Shown: piece by piece, positions 22,884 to 35,389 of the stretch | Numbering within the stretch: position 1 is the stretch's first letter | How the letters are laid out: every line of letters starts with the position of its first letter | NCBI RefSeq assembly: GCF_050003625.1 | Contig: NC_134398.1 | Location: 64,984,891 to 65,048,890 of the forward strand | Reading direction: 5' to 3' | Source: Haematobia irritans | Taxonomy: Eukaryota > Arthropoda > Insecta > Diptera > Muscidae | DNA: 64,000 nt | Position numbers and translations under genes: made by a program | The notes under the pieces: model-generated | Seen by the model: only the letters and a program-made list of their open reading frames with translations | Told to the model about the DNA's origin: nothing | Database searches by the model: none

Positions 22884-23654
22884 AATCGTGCCACAAATAA
22901 TCTACCAAAATTTGAAGAAAATTTTAACAAAAATATACCAAATTCTTTTGGTTAGGATGAAAAAAATGTTGCATCAGCAACGCATCATCTTTTAAAAAGA
23001 ATATTCAAAATTTGTTTCACAATTAGAATATTTAATATTAAAATTGTGCTTGTAGATATAATATTGACTCACAATTTCAATCATCAAGAATGCAATGTAT
23101 TTGAATATTAAAAGTAGTTTTCTATATTTTTTTATTAATATTAATATTAACTTTTATTTTATTTATTTCAATTTTTATTTATTTTCCTTTATCTTTAAAA
23201 TTGTATTATTGTATATGTTTATTACAAGTCGGATATGTTTTAACATTTATAATCCTGCACTGTATTTATAAGATTTTAATCTTGTTGTGTAGGTACTAAA
23301 AAAATTTAAATGAAATATCGCAGCTGAAATGAAATGAAATTTCTTTGGCACAGTTAGTTCGCACATTTTAATTATTCGTCTATAATTACTAATAAATAAT
23401 GAGTAGTAAATTCTTCTTTTCATCAATGCGCATAGTGTCGGAGAACTGTTATGACCATTCATAACTATGAATATATATTTTGATTTCACTTTCAGTGGTT
23501 TGTAGTTTTTCATTTTCTGTAGCTTGATGCTAATTTGGTTTTTTTTTTATTCGTTTTGTGCTTCATTAAAATTTAATTTAAAAATATCTAATTAATATCA
23601 ATTTGTATTCGGTTATGAAATTTGAAATGAATCGTTAAATAGATATTCAGACTG
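22884..23654. other. AT-rich intron, nothing recognised
   Basis: No frame, RNA or repeat of the window's families is evident. Confidence 0.6.
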
Positions 23655-24907
23655 ATTATAGATATGACTTCTGACAAGCTCAGTAATGTCCGTCTGTCCG
23701 TCTTTCTGTCTGTTGCAAGCACACTACAGCCTTAAATAATGGCGCTATCGTCCTGCAATATAGTACAGATTCGTTTTTTGTGTGCAGGCAGGTCAAGTTC
23801 GAAGATGGGCTATACCGGTCCATATAAACCTACCCCCGATTTGGGGTCTTGGGCTTCTAGAAACCTTATTTTCTATCTGATTTGCATGAAATTGGAAATC
23901 TGTAACCACAAATAGGTGTGTCGAAAATGGGTTATATTGGTCCATGTTTTGGTATAGCCCCCGATCTCCCGATTTCACTTCTTGAGTTTCTAATAACCGT
24001 ATTTTCAATTCGATTTGTCTAAAATTTTAAATCTAGATGTATTTTAGGACTTCGAATAGGTGTGCGTAAAATGGTGGCTATCGGTCCATGTTTGGTATGG
24101 CCCCTAATTGACCGATCTCCCGGATTTACTTCTTGGGCTGCTAGAAACCGTATTTTCAATCCTATTTTTCTGAAATTAGAAATCTAAAGGTATTTTAGGA
24201 CCACAAATAAGTGTGTCGAAAATGGGGTGCATCGGCCCGTGTTTTCGTATAGCCCCCATATAGACCGATCTCTCGATTTTACTTCTTGAGCTTCTAGAAA
24301 TCGTAGTTTTTATCCAATTTGTTTGAATTTTGAAATCTAGACGTTTTTGAGAACCACAAATATGTGTTCCGAATAAAATGTGTATCGGTATAGATATTGG
24401 TATAGATATATACCCCTTATAAACCCGCCCTCCGATTAGGGGTCTAGCTTCTGCAGGTTTTCAGAACCACAATTAGGTGTGCTCAATTTTGTGTTTGTGA
24501 ATGTGTTTTTGTGAATTACATGTTTTTGGCATACCACGCATATAGACTAATTTCCCGATTTAACTTCTTGGGCTTATATAAACCGTAGTTTTTATCCGAT
24601 TTGCCTGAAATTGTAACGGATTTAGTTTTAACGCTCCATTTGGTATAGTCTCTAACAGACCGATTTCACTTCTTGAGGGTATAGAAGATCCATTGGTCAT
24701 GAAACTTGCTTGAAACTGAAAGTAAAATTTCCAGATTTTCCTTCTCCTAAGCTTTTGAATAATGGGCGTTATTTAATCATTTCTATATATTATCAAGTAG
24801 TAACCAGCTACGACGAAGAGTTTCCAAAGGTAACTATTATAGCTGATTCATGGTGGTGGCTATTTAAGATTCGGCATGGCCGAACTTACTGCTGTATATA
24901 CTTGTTT
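23655..24907 (-). repeat. Type Y repeat, divergent copy
   Basis: It starts near the GTCCGTCTGTCCGTCTTTCT segment and runs through five or so monomers (TATAGCCCCCATATAGACCG). It ends in ATTCGGCATGGCCGAACTTA and TATATACTTGTTTT at 24907. Confidence 0.75.
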
Positions 24908-25940
24908 TAATTAATATCATTATTTACTATTTTCTGTCTCCGTTTAATTTGCTTAGCATTGTCTGCTTGTATTTTTTATGGACTTATAATAATTTCATAC
25001 CAATTAGAGCTTCACTCATGTCAAGACATAATTGTCGTACGTTTTGAAGTTGTTATATGCTGTCATATTTAATCAATACGAATTTTTGACTATAGTCATT
25101 GCTAATGAAGGAACGATTGTGGGCAATTTTCTCACATCTAAAATTCAAACTATGAGAATATATATTATCGATAACTATATTGTGTATAACGCGAATTATG
25201 CCAAATTAAAGTTAAGGAAAACATAGGTGACATTTAGAATAAATTATTGGCAAACACAGATTACGAAAGGTTATTTTTAAAATTAACTATATGGCTTTAT
25301 TTAATTAAATGTTGATTAAATTCAATTAAGCTTAATTTAATTGAATAAATTAAAATAATAATTATAAAAAAAATAAATTTAATTAAATTTAGTTTATTTT
25401 AATAAGATTTATATCAACATAATTTTAAATAGTTTTCACTAATTCCAAAATCTGCTCCAGTCGACCTCTTAATAAATCCCTGTCGCGTCAATTCCAAAAA
25501 AAAAATTATTCCAAGTATATAATCTAATGGATAACATTATAAATACGGACCCAAGTTATTAGCAATATGGATTTGGTTGTCAAAATATTTTCTCGGTGAC
25601 ATGATTGTTTTAGAAGTGTAAATTACGTTACATTTTTTAGATTGATATGCATTTTGTAGGCTAGTAAAACACCCATTATCATATTAATGGCAGTTCATGG
25701 AACCCACACATCAATTTCCTGTTTTAATTAAATGCAACTAAACGCAATTTTGCATAGACTTTTTGTTCATATTTATTAAACGCTGCCAACATATTTCATG
25801 CTAGATTCGATGCAAAATATAAAATGATAACACTAAGCAACACAAAAATGTTTTTAAACTAAAATAAAAAAAAAATTATTAACTAAATACATAACATAAA
25901 TTAAATTGGATTTTTTTTTTTAAATTTAATTTAAAAAAAT
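24908..25940. other. AT-rich intron, nothing recognised
   Basis: AATTAAATT-rich around 25270-25440; no feature supported. Confidence 0.6.
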
Positions 25941-25944
25941 GCAA

Positions 25945-27288
25945 ATATATATACGGCCGTAAGTTCGGCCAGTCCGAATCTTATGTACCCTCCACCATGG
26001 ATTGCATACAAACTTCTACTAAAGACTGCCACCTACAATCGAATTACTTAGGTTGTGATAATACTTGACGACGGCAAGGTATCTTAAAACTTCTTGACAT
26101 CGTCTTCTAAATTGTAAGTTTGTCCATACGTGGTATATATATTAGACAAAAAAAGGTATATATAGGGAAGTGTACAAATAATTACGAACCGATATGAACG
26201 TATGCGCTGTAATTAGAGATCCATAATTTAAATATGGGGTCGCTTTATATGGAGGCTATATACAATTATGAACCGATATGGACCAATTTTTCTGTGATTG
26301 GGAATCGGTTTATCTGAGGGCTATTTATAACTACCCATCCAAAAAATTTGAAAGTTCTTCCAAAGACACAACTTTAAAAGCACTTCCAGAAGATGCACTC
26401 CCAATGATGTTCTTTATTTAAACTATCCAGGAAGTTATTTTAATTCAATTTTTTATAACTTGGTTTTCTCATACTTTTAATGAGTAAATTTAACTTTTTT
26501 TGTTTCAAATAAGTTAAAAGCAGAGTAAAAATTCATAAAATGGTACAAATTATTTAAATTTTGTCGACAAAAATGCAAAATCCAATCTGAAAAAAATAGT
26601 TCATTTTTCAAAATATTGGAGGTCAAACTATTCAGACAAGCGTTAGAATCCATTAAAAATTATAAAAAATTTAAAAAATTATTATTCGACAAAATATAAT
26701 AGAATTTTTTAATTTACATCATGATGTAATTAATTGAAAGTCAATTAAAAAAAAAGCAAATTAAAGACCTATATAATTCCGTTTTTGGCCAGAATATATA
26801 TAATGGAATCTATGAACAATTATGAACTTTTGCGATAATTAGAGAGCCAGAAGTAAAATATGGGGTTCGCTTTATAAGGGTGGTTACATACAATCATGAA
26901 ACGATGTGGACCAATTCTTGTGTAATTGGGGATCGATTTATCTAGGGGGCTATATACAACTATACATCGATAAGGACCAATTTTGGCATGGCTGTTAGGG
27001 ACCATATAATGGTACAATATACCAAAACTTCAACCGAATCGGATGAAATTTTCTCCTCCAAGAGGCTCCGGGGGTCAAATCTGGAGATAGAATCTTATAG
27101 CTTGATTCGTACGGAAGTTTGCGTGAAGTCAACAGACGCACGGATGGACGTGACTAGATCGACTCAGAATTTCACCACGACCCAGAATATATATATACTT
27201 TATGGGGTCTTAGAGCAATATTTCGATGTGTTACAAACGGAATGACAAAGTTAATATACCCCCATCCTATGGTGGAGGGCATAAAAAC
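25945..27288 (+). repeat. Type Y repeat interrupted by another repeat
   Basis: The left terminus ACGGCCGTAAGTTCGGCCAG and 380 bases are followed by a reversed copy of the AAAAGCGTCGCC-type repeat (about 26335-26735). Type Y then resumes to ATCCTATGGTGGAGGG at 27260-27275. The frame 26988-27245 is repeat sequence. Confidence 0.7.
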
Positions 27289-27968
27289 AGATTTAATAAA
27301 GTTAACTTAAATTATAAAAACAGGATAGCTGACACCAAGTGTTATGTGTTATATCTGTCAAACTAGAAATGACAGCCACATGACATTTCTTTTATCACAG
27401 CTCATTATAATGCCTACAACCCGCCAAAATAATTTGTATCTTTGTTTATTTAAAAAATGTTTGTGTATGGCACCATAAATCATTGTAATTATTCTGGTAG
27501 TATTTTCAAACGCTATAAAAGTACATAGATCGAATCCGGGAATTAATTGATCGAATTAATTTGTATTTGAGATTGCTTCAATCACGAAATGATAGCACCA
27601 ATCACAGAATTAATTACAAAATAAAAATATGCTTGATTAAGAAATTAAGTATATTTTTTATAATTCGAATTAATTCTGTGATATATACTATTAGTTTCAT
27701 GGATCAAAAATATTTTTCTTTGTATAAATACTAATTATTTCCGAACAACATTTTCAATAATATATATTTAATTGCAAATATGTTGGTGACATTTTATTCT
27801 ATGAAATAAATGGCCCAAGAATAATCCATGCAAAATGCAACACGTATTGAAACCCAACCTCAAGGAAAAGTCTTTCAAATTAAACTCGAAATAGCACACT
27901 GAAAAAATCCGTAGTTAAACTAACGCTAATTTTAACTTATTTTTATTGGAAAAAAATATTTGTTGGTC
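27289..27968. other. Intron with AATTAATT words and a MITE fragment
   Basis: 27540-27690 resembles the 7419-10334 element. 27900-27968 (CACTGAAAAAATCCGTAGTT) matches, reversed, the right part of the MITE at 58153-58472. Confidence 0.5.
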
Positions 27969-28125
27969 CAGTCGAAGCTCTGTTTAACGAATGACCTATT
28001 TAGCGAAAATCCAATTTAACGAACGCCCAAATTATTCACATTGAGTATTCTAAATAACGAACGGATGAACAAAATGTACGTTCGATTTTACGAAAATTAA
28101 AATAAACTAAAATACGACTTCACTG
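27969..28125. mobile_element. Possible pogo-like MITE
   Basis: It begins CAGTCGAAGCTCTGTTTAAC and ends TACGACTTCACTG, a loosely inverted pair resembling pogo/Tigger ends (CAGT-GAA-CTC). It has internal AACGAA words. A TA duplication is not evident, so the call is tentative. Confidence 0.35.
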
Positions 28126-29661
28126 GGTTTAGCTGTAACTAAGCGGTCGTCTGTGCATTAAAAACAATAAGTCGAAATAAACTTTCTTTAGATACAAATC
28201 AGTCCGTTCTATAAAGTACGATATTCCCAAAATTCTAATATGCATATTTCAAACACAACAAGGAAACAACGAGGTATACGAACGGCACTAAGAAATGGGA
28301 GATTCTATCAAATCACTGGAAAAACGTATTCAATACCGAGCACCTAGAATAGATTAGTTTAGGAATAGTGGAACCCGATATTTTGGACAGAATTCTTTAA
28401 GTGAGTCTTTCAGTCCATTGTGATGCCACACTTGCTTAACTCATATCAATGAATGCTGACATCCTTATAGCCGAGTCCTAAACACCGTTGTAGAAAAATT
28501 GTAATTGAGGTAGGATCTCAAATGACAATTTTTGTTTTACATGCTGTTAGTACTACTAAAAACAGAAGAAAAATTAAAGTTTTTAACATTAGGTTTATTT
28601 CGGTAGTGAAAGGGTTAAAAGTTTAATAGAAGCTAATATATTTTTTAAATAAAGTTACAACTATTTACTATTTTTTTAAATCACCAATGATTTGTGTTTG
28701 TAAAATTTTAAAAATTTCAAAATTTAATCAACAACTATTCTCTTATATGTAGCCATCGTTTTTTTTCTCTTCTGTTGCATTGTGTAATTAATTATAAATT
28801 GATTTTCGCTCTACATAACCTTGATCGACTTAAGCCAGGCATTCAATCATTTTGCACAGTTCATTGACTTTAACAAAGCCCACCAATAGCAAGTTTCCAT
28901 AAATTTTTGTTTTGAGAGAATTCGCACAAGCCTAAAATATTTTGGGACCAATTTACTGCAAGTCTACCTACCCAAAGTAAAATACAATCTCAATTCTTTG
29001 TAAAACTTGGAAATATTAATTAAATATTTTTTCTTTATTTTGTTTAAAAAAATGCCTTAGCCAACATTACTCAGTCTTACACTGTGTAATAAATGCATCT
29101 TGTTGAGATATATCTATACATCCACATATTCATGGATGTTGTTTTGGCCATAAATTAAATTTTGCAATGTTTAGAAGAGAAACAAAAAAACATATCAAAA
29201 ATAAACAAAAAGCGAAAATCTATTAAATTGAAAATGAAAAACAATCGCTTAAAATGGATTTACCACTTTGAAAAACACGTAAATACTTTGCAAAAGTATT
29301 TGCACCATAGTGCACATAACCTACAGCAGTCTTGTAATCTCCGTTGTTGTTCGATGTCTTGTAAAGGTTTATGCAATTATTTCACAGCACAAATTAAAAG
29401 TCAAAAGAATTGTTGAACTGTTAAAGAGGCTGTTAACACTGTCACACAAATAGCTTAAGATGACGGTTGTTGCCACCAAAAAAACGAAATAACGACTCTC
29501 TATCCAAAAACATGGATCACAACGACTGTAAATTATTCTATTTGTGCAAATATATTTTTAGAAATATTCCATGAGAGCTACGAGGAAACTTATTTCGTAT
29601 CAATGGGTGTATACTGATGCTATTTTTATCAATGAGCGACCTCCGTATTGCCGAGCTCAGT
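28126..29661. other. Intron, mostly unrecognised
   Basis: A worn reversed SINE body lies at about 28398-28495 (CAGTCCATTGTGATGCCACA, TATAGCCGAGTCC). The lysine-rich frame at 29162-29416 has no domain. Confidence 0.5.
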
Positions 29662-29677
29662 CTAGACTTATAGAGAG

Positions 29678-29759
29678 AAGTTCACCTCTGTGGTATCACA
29701 ATGGACTGAATAGTCTAAGTGAGCCTGATACATCGGGCTGCCACATAACCTAACCTAAC
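29678..29759 (+). mobile_element. 5'-truncated SINE with clear target duplication
   Basis: Only the last ~82 bases of the SINE are present, ending CATAACCTAACCTAAC. CTAGACTTATAGAGAG occurs on both sides (29662-29677 and 29760-29775). Truncation at the 5' end with a 16-base duplication is the signature of target-primed reverse transcription. Confidence 0.82.
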
Positions 29760-30244
29760 CTAGACTTATAGAGAGGATTTACAAATGCATAAACTTTATT
29801 TTGAATTTATTGTATGGTATATTTAATGATCCCGTTGAACAGTATGAACCTAATGGGGTTAAATATCTCTAAATGTAAATCAAAGGCCTGTACAAGCCTA
29901 TTCGAAGTAATCGATATTCTAGTGAAGTCAATCGGTGAGCAGTTCTTTTAAATATTTTTTGGTTTTGTTGTAATCTTCACGATACGAGTAAGATAGAATA
30001 GTGAAGATAGAATATTTTGTCTTAGCAAAGACTAAACTTCGTATGCGACACGAAGTAACTATCAACCGAAAAACAAACGCAATCGTCGATCAGTTGCAGC
30101 GTTGCCGTTTTGGTCCGATCGGACCAAAATTGGTCCAAAATATTTAAAATTTTTAAATTTGGTCCGATGGTCGGACCAAACGGAATTTGGTCTATTTTGG
30201 TCAATTCTAGTATTTAAAAAATCTATCACATATTCAATAATATA

Positions 30245-31533
30245 TATTAAAATATTGTCGTGAGGCCAAAGATTTCATGTGCTTAAAATACGAATGCGAA
30301 TTAGAGGTCTGCACAATTCCATTTGTAAATGCAGAGTACACGTGTACTTGCTACATGAGTACACCTATTTGAGAGAGTCGCAAAACTATTGGTACACATT
30401 TTAATGAACACTAAAAGCCACGAGTAACTTCTTGTTGCTACTCTGATGTCTTCACTACCAACAAACACATATTCCTCTTTCTCTCTTATTGAAGTGTACT
30501 CAGAGTGATCACGTCGAGTATGTTGCGAGAACAAAACTTCATAGAGTACTCTATGTACCACGTGCAGTTTCAGAAATACAAAAAAACAGTTACTCTCCAT
30601 AGTATATGTTTTGGTTTGTTATAAAGAACGGCAAACGTTAAGGTAAGTGTGTGACATACATAAATATATGAAATATGTGATATACATACATATCTATGAT
30701 TAATAATAATGGCAAGTTTTGCTTCGCACATAACTGAGAAATACTTGTGGTACTACGTGAAGTGAAGAGAATCCATGTTGTACTTTTTCTCAAGTACTTA
30801 CATTTTTATTGTTCCTTTTTTTCGGAACACATATTGTTTCGGATAAGTACTTGGTGGTATTTGACAAGCAAGTGTTCTCTTCACTTCACTACTTGCGCTC
30901 TGAGAGAAAGACAGTGTATGTACTATATTCGACAGCGAATTGCATACATGTAGTGAAAAGTTATTCGATGCAGACCTCTAATGCGAATTTTGCTTAGCAT
31001 AGAAGAATAAAGTTTTTTTTCTTGTCCAAAAGTCTGTAAACTTTTCAATGAAGTCGGTTTGTCCTTATAGTTAATTGATTCGAGATAAAATTGGGTATCA
31101 TAACATGAAAGAAAATTTCGTTTTACTAAAGTCAAAATGGCTTTAATATCCTGAAAAAATATTCAAAATAAATGAAATATTGTTGACGTTTTGCATCTTG
31201 AGTGTAATACCTCATTCACATTACACTTCCAAAATCCACTTTACCCAGATTTCAAATGTCAATTGCCCTATAAAAAAGGGATTTCAAATCTACTTTTAGT
31301 AGATTTTGAGCCTAATGTGTATGGCCTATAAAACTAAAAGCTTTTAAAAATAAGAGGTGTTTTTAACACATTATTTTAAAGTCGTTTTTTTACATGAAAC
31401 ATAAAATAATTTTCACTTGTGCAGGGACGTAAATGTGTCTTCACTTATATTCTCTGTTTCTTTGGTTCGGAATCAATACCAAAATCATTAGCGTAAAGAC
31501 AAAATTTGAAGCCGTGAATGCTTGTTTTTCAGT
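30245..31533. mobile_element. CACTGAAAAA-type MITE, interrupted
   Basis: The left part (TATTGTCGTGAGGCCAAAGA) to 30301 and the right part from 30981 to TTGTTTTTCAGTG join to the same ~650-bp layout as the copy at 54931-55596. TA follows at 31534. The left terminal bases are worn. Confidence 0.8.
30302..30980. mobile_element. hAT-like MITE inside the MITE
   Basis: The inverted ends TAGAGGTCTGCA and TGCAGACCTCTA are perfect. ATGCGAAT is duplicated exactly (30294-30301 and 30981-30988). The 679-bp interior has GAGTAC and GTACTT words in both orientations and no transposase; frames at 30301-30997 are incidental. Confidence 0.92.
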
Positions 31534-32194
31534 GTAGGATTAGATACCATTTCAACTAAAATTGATTTTAAAATTCGACCTGTTCAAAAAGTCATTTTTT
31601 TTTCAAATTTAAATAAAAAAATTGAAAAGTCGAAGTTGATGTCAACCGCTAAATCATATCAGTCCTTTCCAATTTATTTTACTTTTCTAATAAAAGCACT
31701 ATTTACAACTGTAAAATATTTTTTAAAGCATTTTGCTTCGAAATTGGAAATTTGGTCCGCTGGAGGGAATTTTGGTCCGATTTTGGAAAAATTTTGGTCC
31801 AAAATAAAATTTCGCAGGGGCAACGCTGATCAGTTGATTGGTAGAAGTCAGTAAATACAGGCTGTGAGCGGGTCTGTGATTTTTATTATATGTGCCCCAA
31901 AAACAAAGAAAATAGGAATGGAGAGTGTGTGTGTTGCATACTCTTATAACTTCATCTACACAGCAATGGAAATTATGAAACAAAGGGAATTCGAATTCCG
32001 ATTACATTCGAATACTTCAGAACATTTTTTGGTGCTTGCTTTATTGGGTTGTATTTGTTCTGTTTCACCATTTGCAAGGTTTATATTTTACTCGTTTGAG
32101 AAATGAACAATGAAATTACTACTCGAATTGTGGGACGTGTGCTTGAAGTAATAGCTTGTGTATTCGTTGCAGAGGTTTGATGTAAATTAATGCA

Positions 32195-32840
32195 CTTCTC
32201 AAGACGTACTGTATTTGATTCAAGTTATACTATCGCTTCTACCAAGCTGGAAGCAGTTGATTCATTCAAAGATCTTGGATAGTTAATGGATCAGCATCTG
32301 AACTTCCGTAAAAACAAATCTACGGTCATTAGTAAAGCATATGTTACTCTGGCATTTATGAAACTTTGGAGTAAAGAGTTAAGATATTACTCAATTACCA
32401 AGACACTCTACACTTCATTAGTACGAAGCAATCTTGAGTATGGTTCCACAATTTATTTATAAAATTGCCCTCATTGGAAAGTCGCAGAACAATGTTAAAT
32501 ATCTGTTATATAATGAATATAATTCAACGTGAAATCGAATTAGAGTTTCCTCTCAATAGGCTTTCCTTCAATATACCTGTTAGGCCTAGAAAAAATTTTT
32601 AAACATTAAAAATGCTATATCATAGAACTAACTATGCAAATAGTGATTCGTTTCGAAGATTATCCCTTCACTTCAACAAATACTTTAACCTTATAAAACT
32701 ATCTGAAAAACGAGTAACATTGAAGAGAAACATTATTTTGCACTTGAACAGATAATTATGGTTATATTTATTTGTACATATTAGTCTGTAAGAATTTTTG
32801 TATCTATAGACTTAATAATAAAATAAAAGAAACAAATTGT
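32195..32840 (+). pseudogene. Non-LTR retrotransposon 3' end, broken
   Basis: The frame reads VDSFKDLG, then a stop, then MDQHLNFRKN and TLYTSLVRSNLEYGS, the C-terminal region downstream of the RT palm in jockey/CR1-like elements. It breaks repeatedly and ends in an AATAATAAAATAAA tail. It may be the same family as the fragment at 16049. Confidence 0.7.
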
Positions 32841-32892
32841 TTGTATATCCTCGTACCTCCGATAAGTACATTGCCTACAAAAAAAAGAAGTT

Positions 32893-33810
32893 AAAACGAT
32901 CCACCATGGTGCAGTGATGACCTTCTATACAAAAAGGTCATAGATTCAATGTCAGTTTCGACCAAACACCAACAAATTTTTCAGCGGTGATTTATCCCCT
33001 CTCAGTAATGCTCGTTATATTTCTGAGTGTTTCAAAGCTCCTCTACACTGAAAAAAAGCATGCCCGGTTCCAAAGATTTTGTCTTTACTTTAAAAATGTT
33101 GGTATTGATTCCGAGCCAAAGATTTTGGGTTTTGTGTACTTGCTTCTGGATACAAATTTTAATTTTTCGCTTTTTCAGCGTTTGTTCCTCATATGCTATC
33201 AAAGTCCTTTAAAAACGAGATAACGACAACCTTTTTTCTAAATGAAGACCCGACTTCAAGTAGAAATTATGTTATGTTTCAAGTAAAAAACATCTTTAAA
33301 ATAAAGTGTTGAAAAACATGTCATATGTTTAAACGATTTTTTGCCTTGTAGTCAAGATGCAAAAAGATAAATTTAAAGACAATTTCATTAAATTTAAAGA
33401 ATTTTTCTGAATAATTAAAGTCAAGTTGACCTTAGCCCAAACATTTTTTCTTTCATGTTATGATACGCAGTTTTAAGTCAAATCACTTAATTATAAGGAC
33501 AATACGACTTCATTGAAAAGTTTATCGACTTTTGGGCAAGGAAAAAAACTTTATATTAGAGAAATGCGTCTTCTATGCTAAGCAAAATTTGCATTCGTAT
33601 TTTAAAGACATGAAATCTTTGACCTCACGACAATATTTTTTTCAGTGCAAGTGGTTTCACTGCAATGTGGAACGCCGTTCGGACTCGGCTATAAAACGAA
33701 GTCACTTGTCATGAGCTAAACATAGAATCGCACTCATTGATAAGAGACAAGTTCACCATTTGTAATTTTACAATAAACTGAATAGTCTAAGTGAACCTAA
33801 AATAAGGTGT
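32893..33810 (+). mobile_element. Divergent SINE split by a MITE
   Basis: The head (CACCATGGTGCAGTGATGAC) and the body to CTCCTCTA at 33045 are separated from AAGTGGTTTCAC onward (33650-33810) by the MITE at 33046-33647. Other SINE copies have the uninterrupted CTCTAAGTGG at this point (for example 45788-45797 on the opposite strand). Confidence 0.78.
33046..33647. mobile_element. CACTGAAAAA-type MITE inserted in a SINE
   Basis: The ends are CACTGAAAAAAAGCATG and ATTTTTTTCAGTG. TA precedes (33044-33045) and CA follows (33648-33649, a mutated TA). It is 602 bp, with no coding frame. Confidence 0.85.
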
Positions 33811-35389
33811 CATATTATACTTTGTCCAAAGGAAAGGGTCCGATCGAAGCCAGTTAAATAATACTCACGACATACCATTTTGGGTCACGGTTGCCAGGAT
33901 TCACCAGATCCCAGAGTTTTCGGTTTTTCCAGATCTGCTAAACATGGAAATACTTTTAAAAGTACATTTTATAAAAATGGTATTGAAGGGGGAGAATTAA
34001 TACAAAAGCGATTTGAAAAAGGCTATATGAGCTCCCTTTGCATCATTCATAAGTTTTGATAAAACCTTTATTAAAATGAAAATCAGAGGCGAATGAAGTG
34101 AATGAAAAATCGCCACATGAAAACAGAACTTCGTCGCCTTTTTTTTTTGATAACCAAGTGATATTTCTTAATGATTTCCAGATTTCTGTTGAATAATTCG
34201 ATCATTCATGGTACCGTAATAATTTCTTATAATCAACCTGCTGGGGTAATACCAAACAAAAGAGGTTACGTTTGATGAAGTAGGGTGCATTTATCCAATT
34301 GTGATTAACAATCAATGTGGTTTCCCTTCTGATTGCTGTTAATCTCGTTTCTTTGGCTTTTATAAACCAGATAATATACGGGGTTTCATCGGATTTGCTG
34401 GACAAATTATAGTGCAAATAGTAGTTTGGCTTTGGCAGCTCGAAAACTGCTTAGGCAGCTACATTAAAGTGTCATTCAAGCTAACAACTTTTTTGTTTTC
34501 GATTCACACTCCAAATAAAACACACAGATCAGCGGACAAATGGAAAATGCTGGCATTAAGCGATTAAACACACCGACACAGATTTTTGGAGCGAAATCGG
34601 CGAAATCCGTTGGCAAATTGACAATTGTTAGCCTCCAAGTGCTTCTGATCTTCAAAGTGTCTTCAAAATTATTGGAGTCATCGAAAACCTATAATTTACC
34701 ACAAACAGGAGCATAAGAAACAGACCAAAGATTACTAGCTGGTGTATAACACAAAATATATTTAAATTTTTCAATGGAAATAAAGGCGGTTGATGGTATG
34801 TGGGGAAAATGGTTACTGATAATTACAGATGTTGTCGTTTATGCTTGGCTGACGGCTGACCAACTTTAGCTACCGATATTACCAGCTAACTACTTTTTAA
34901 TAATTTATTTATATTTGTTTAAAAACTTTAAATTAAAGAGTAGTTAAAAAACTTTTGGCACAAAGGGCGGAGATTTCTTTAAAAAATCGTGTACAAAGGG
35001 TCATGAGTTCAATCCCAGTTTCGGCTAAGCACCAAAAAGTTTTTCAGCGGTGGACTATCTTCTCTCAATAAGGCTGGTGATCTTTCTGGGCGTTTCAAAG
35101 CGTCGCTAAGTGGTTTTATCTCAGTTGAAACGCCATTCAGACTCGGCTATAGAAAGGATATTTTTATATAAAAAATTATACATTCTTCAAATTTTTATGT
35201 AAACCACTAAACTATGGACTAATTTATAACTCCAGAATCAAGTATTTATTTAAATTTAATACCATTGAAGAAATCTTTGAACTTGTAAAGTACTTAAAAA
35301 TGAGTTTATATAACTTAATCACGATTCTAAATAACATTATTCTACTTACATATTCCCCATGGACCTTCTATGAGAGACAAATTGCAAGT
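33811..35389. other. Intron with one SINE fragment
   Basis: A worn SINE (box B GTCATGAGTTCAATCCC, body to ACTCGGCTATAGAAAGG) lies at about 34985-35163. The rest shows nothing I recognise. Confidence 0.55.

Larger units (their letters stand above)
30097..31828. mobile_element. hAT-like element, outermost of a three-level nest
   Basis: The inverted ends are CAGCGTTGCC and GGCAACGCTG, with ATCAGTTG exactly duplicated (30089-30096 and 31829-31836). The ends carry GGTCCGATCGGACCAAAAT words. Nearly all the inside is a later MITE (30245-31533) that itself holds a second hAT-like insertion. Solo ends of the same family occur at 20828 and 52552. Confidence 0.88.

Noticed and set aside
30301..30600. 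99-codon minus-strand frame
   Set aside because: It lies wholly within a hAT-like MITE and does not resemble a transposase.
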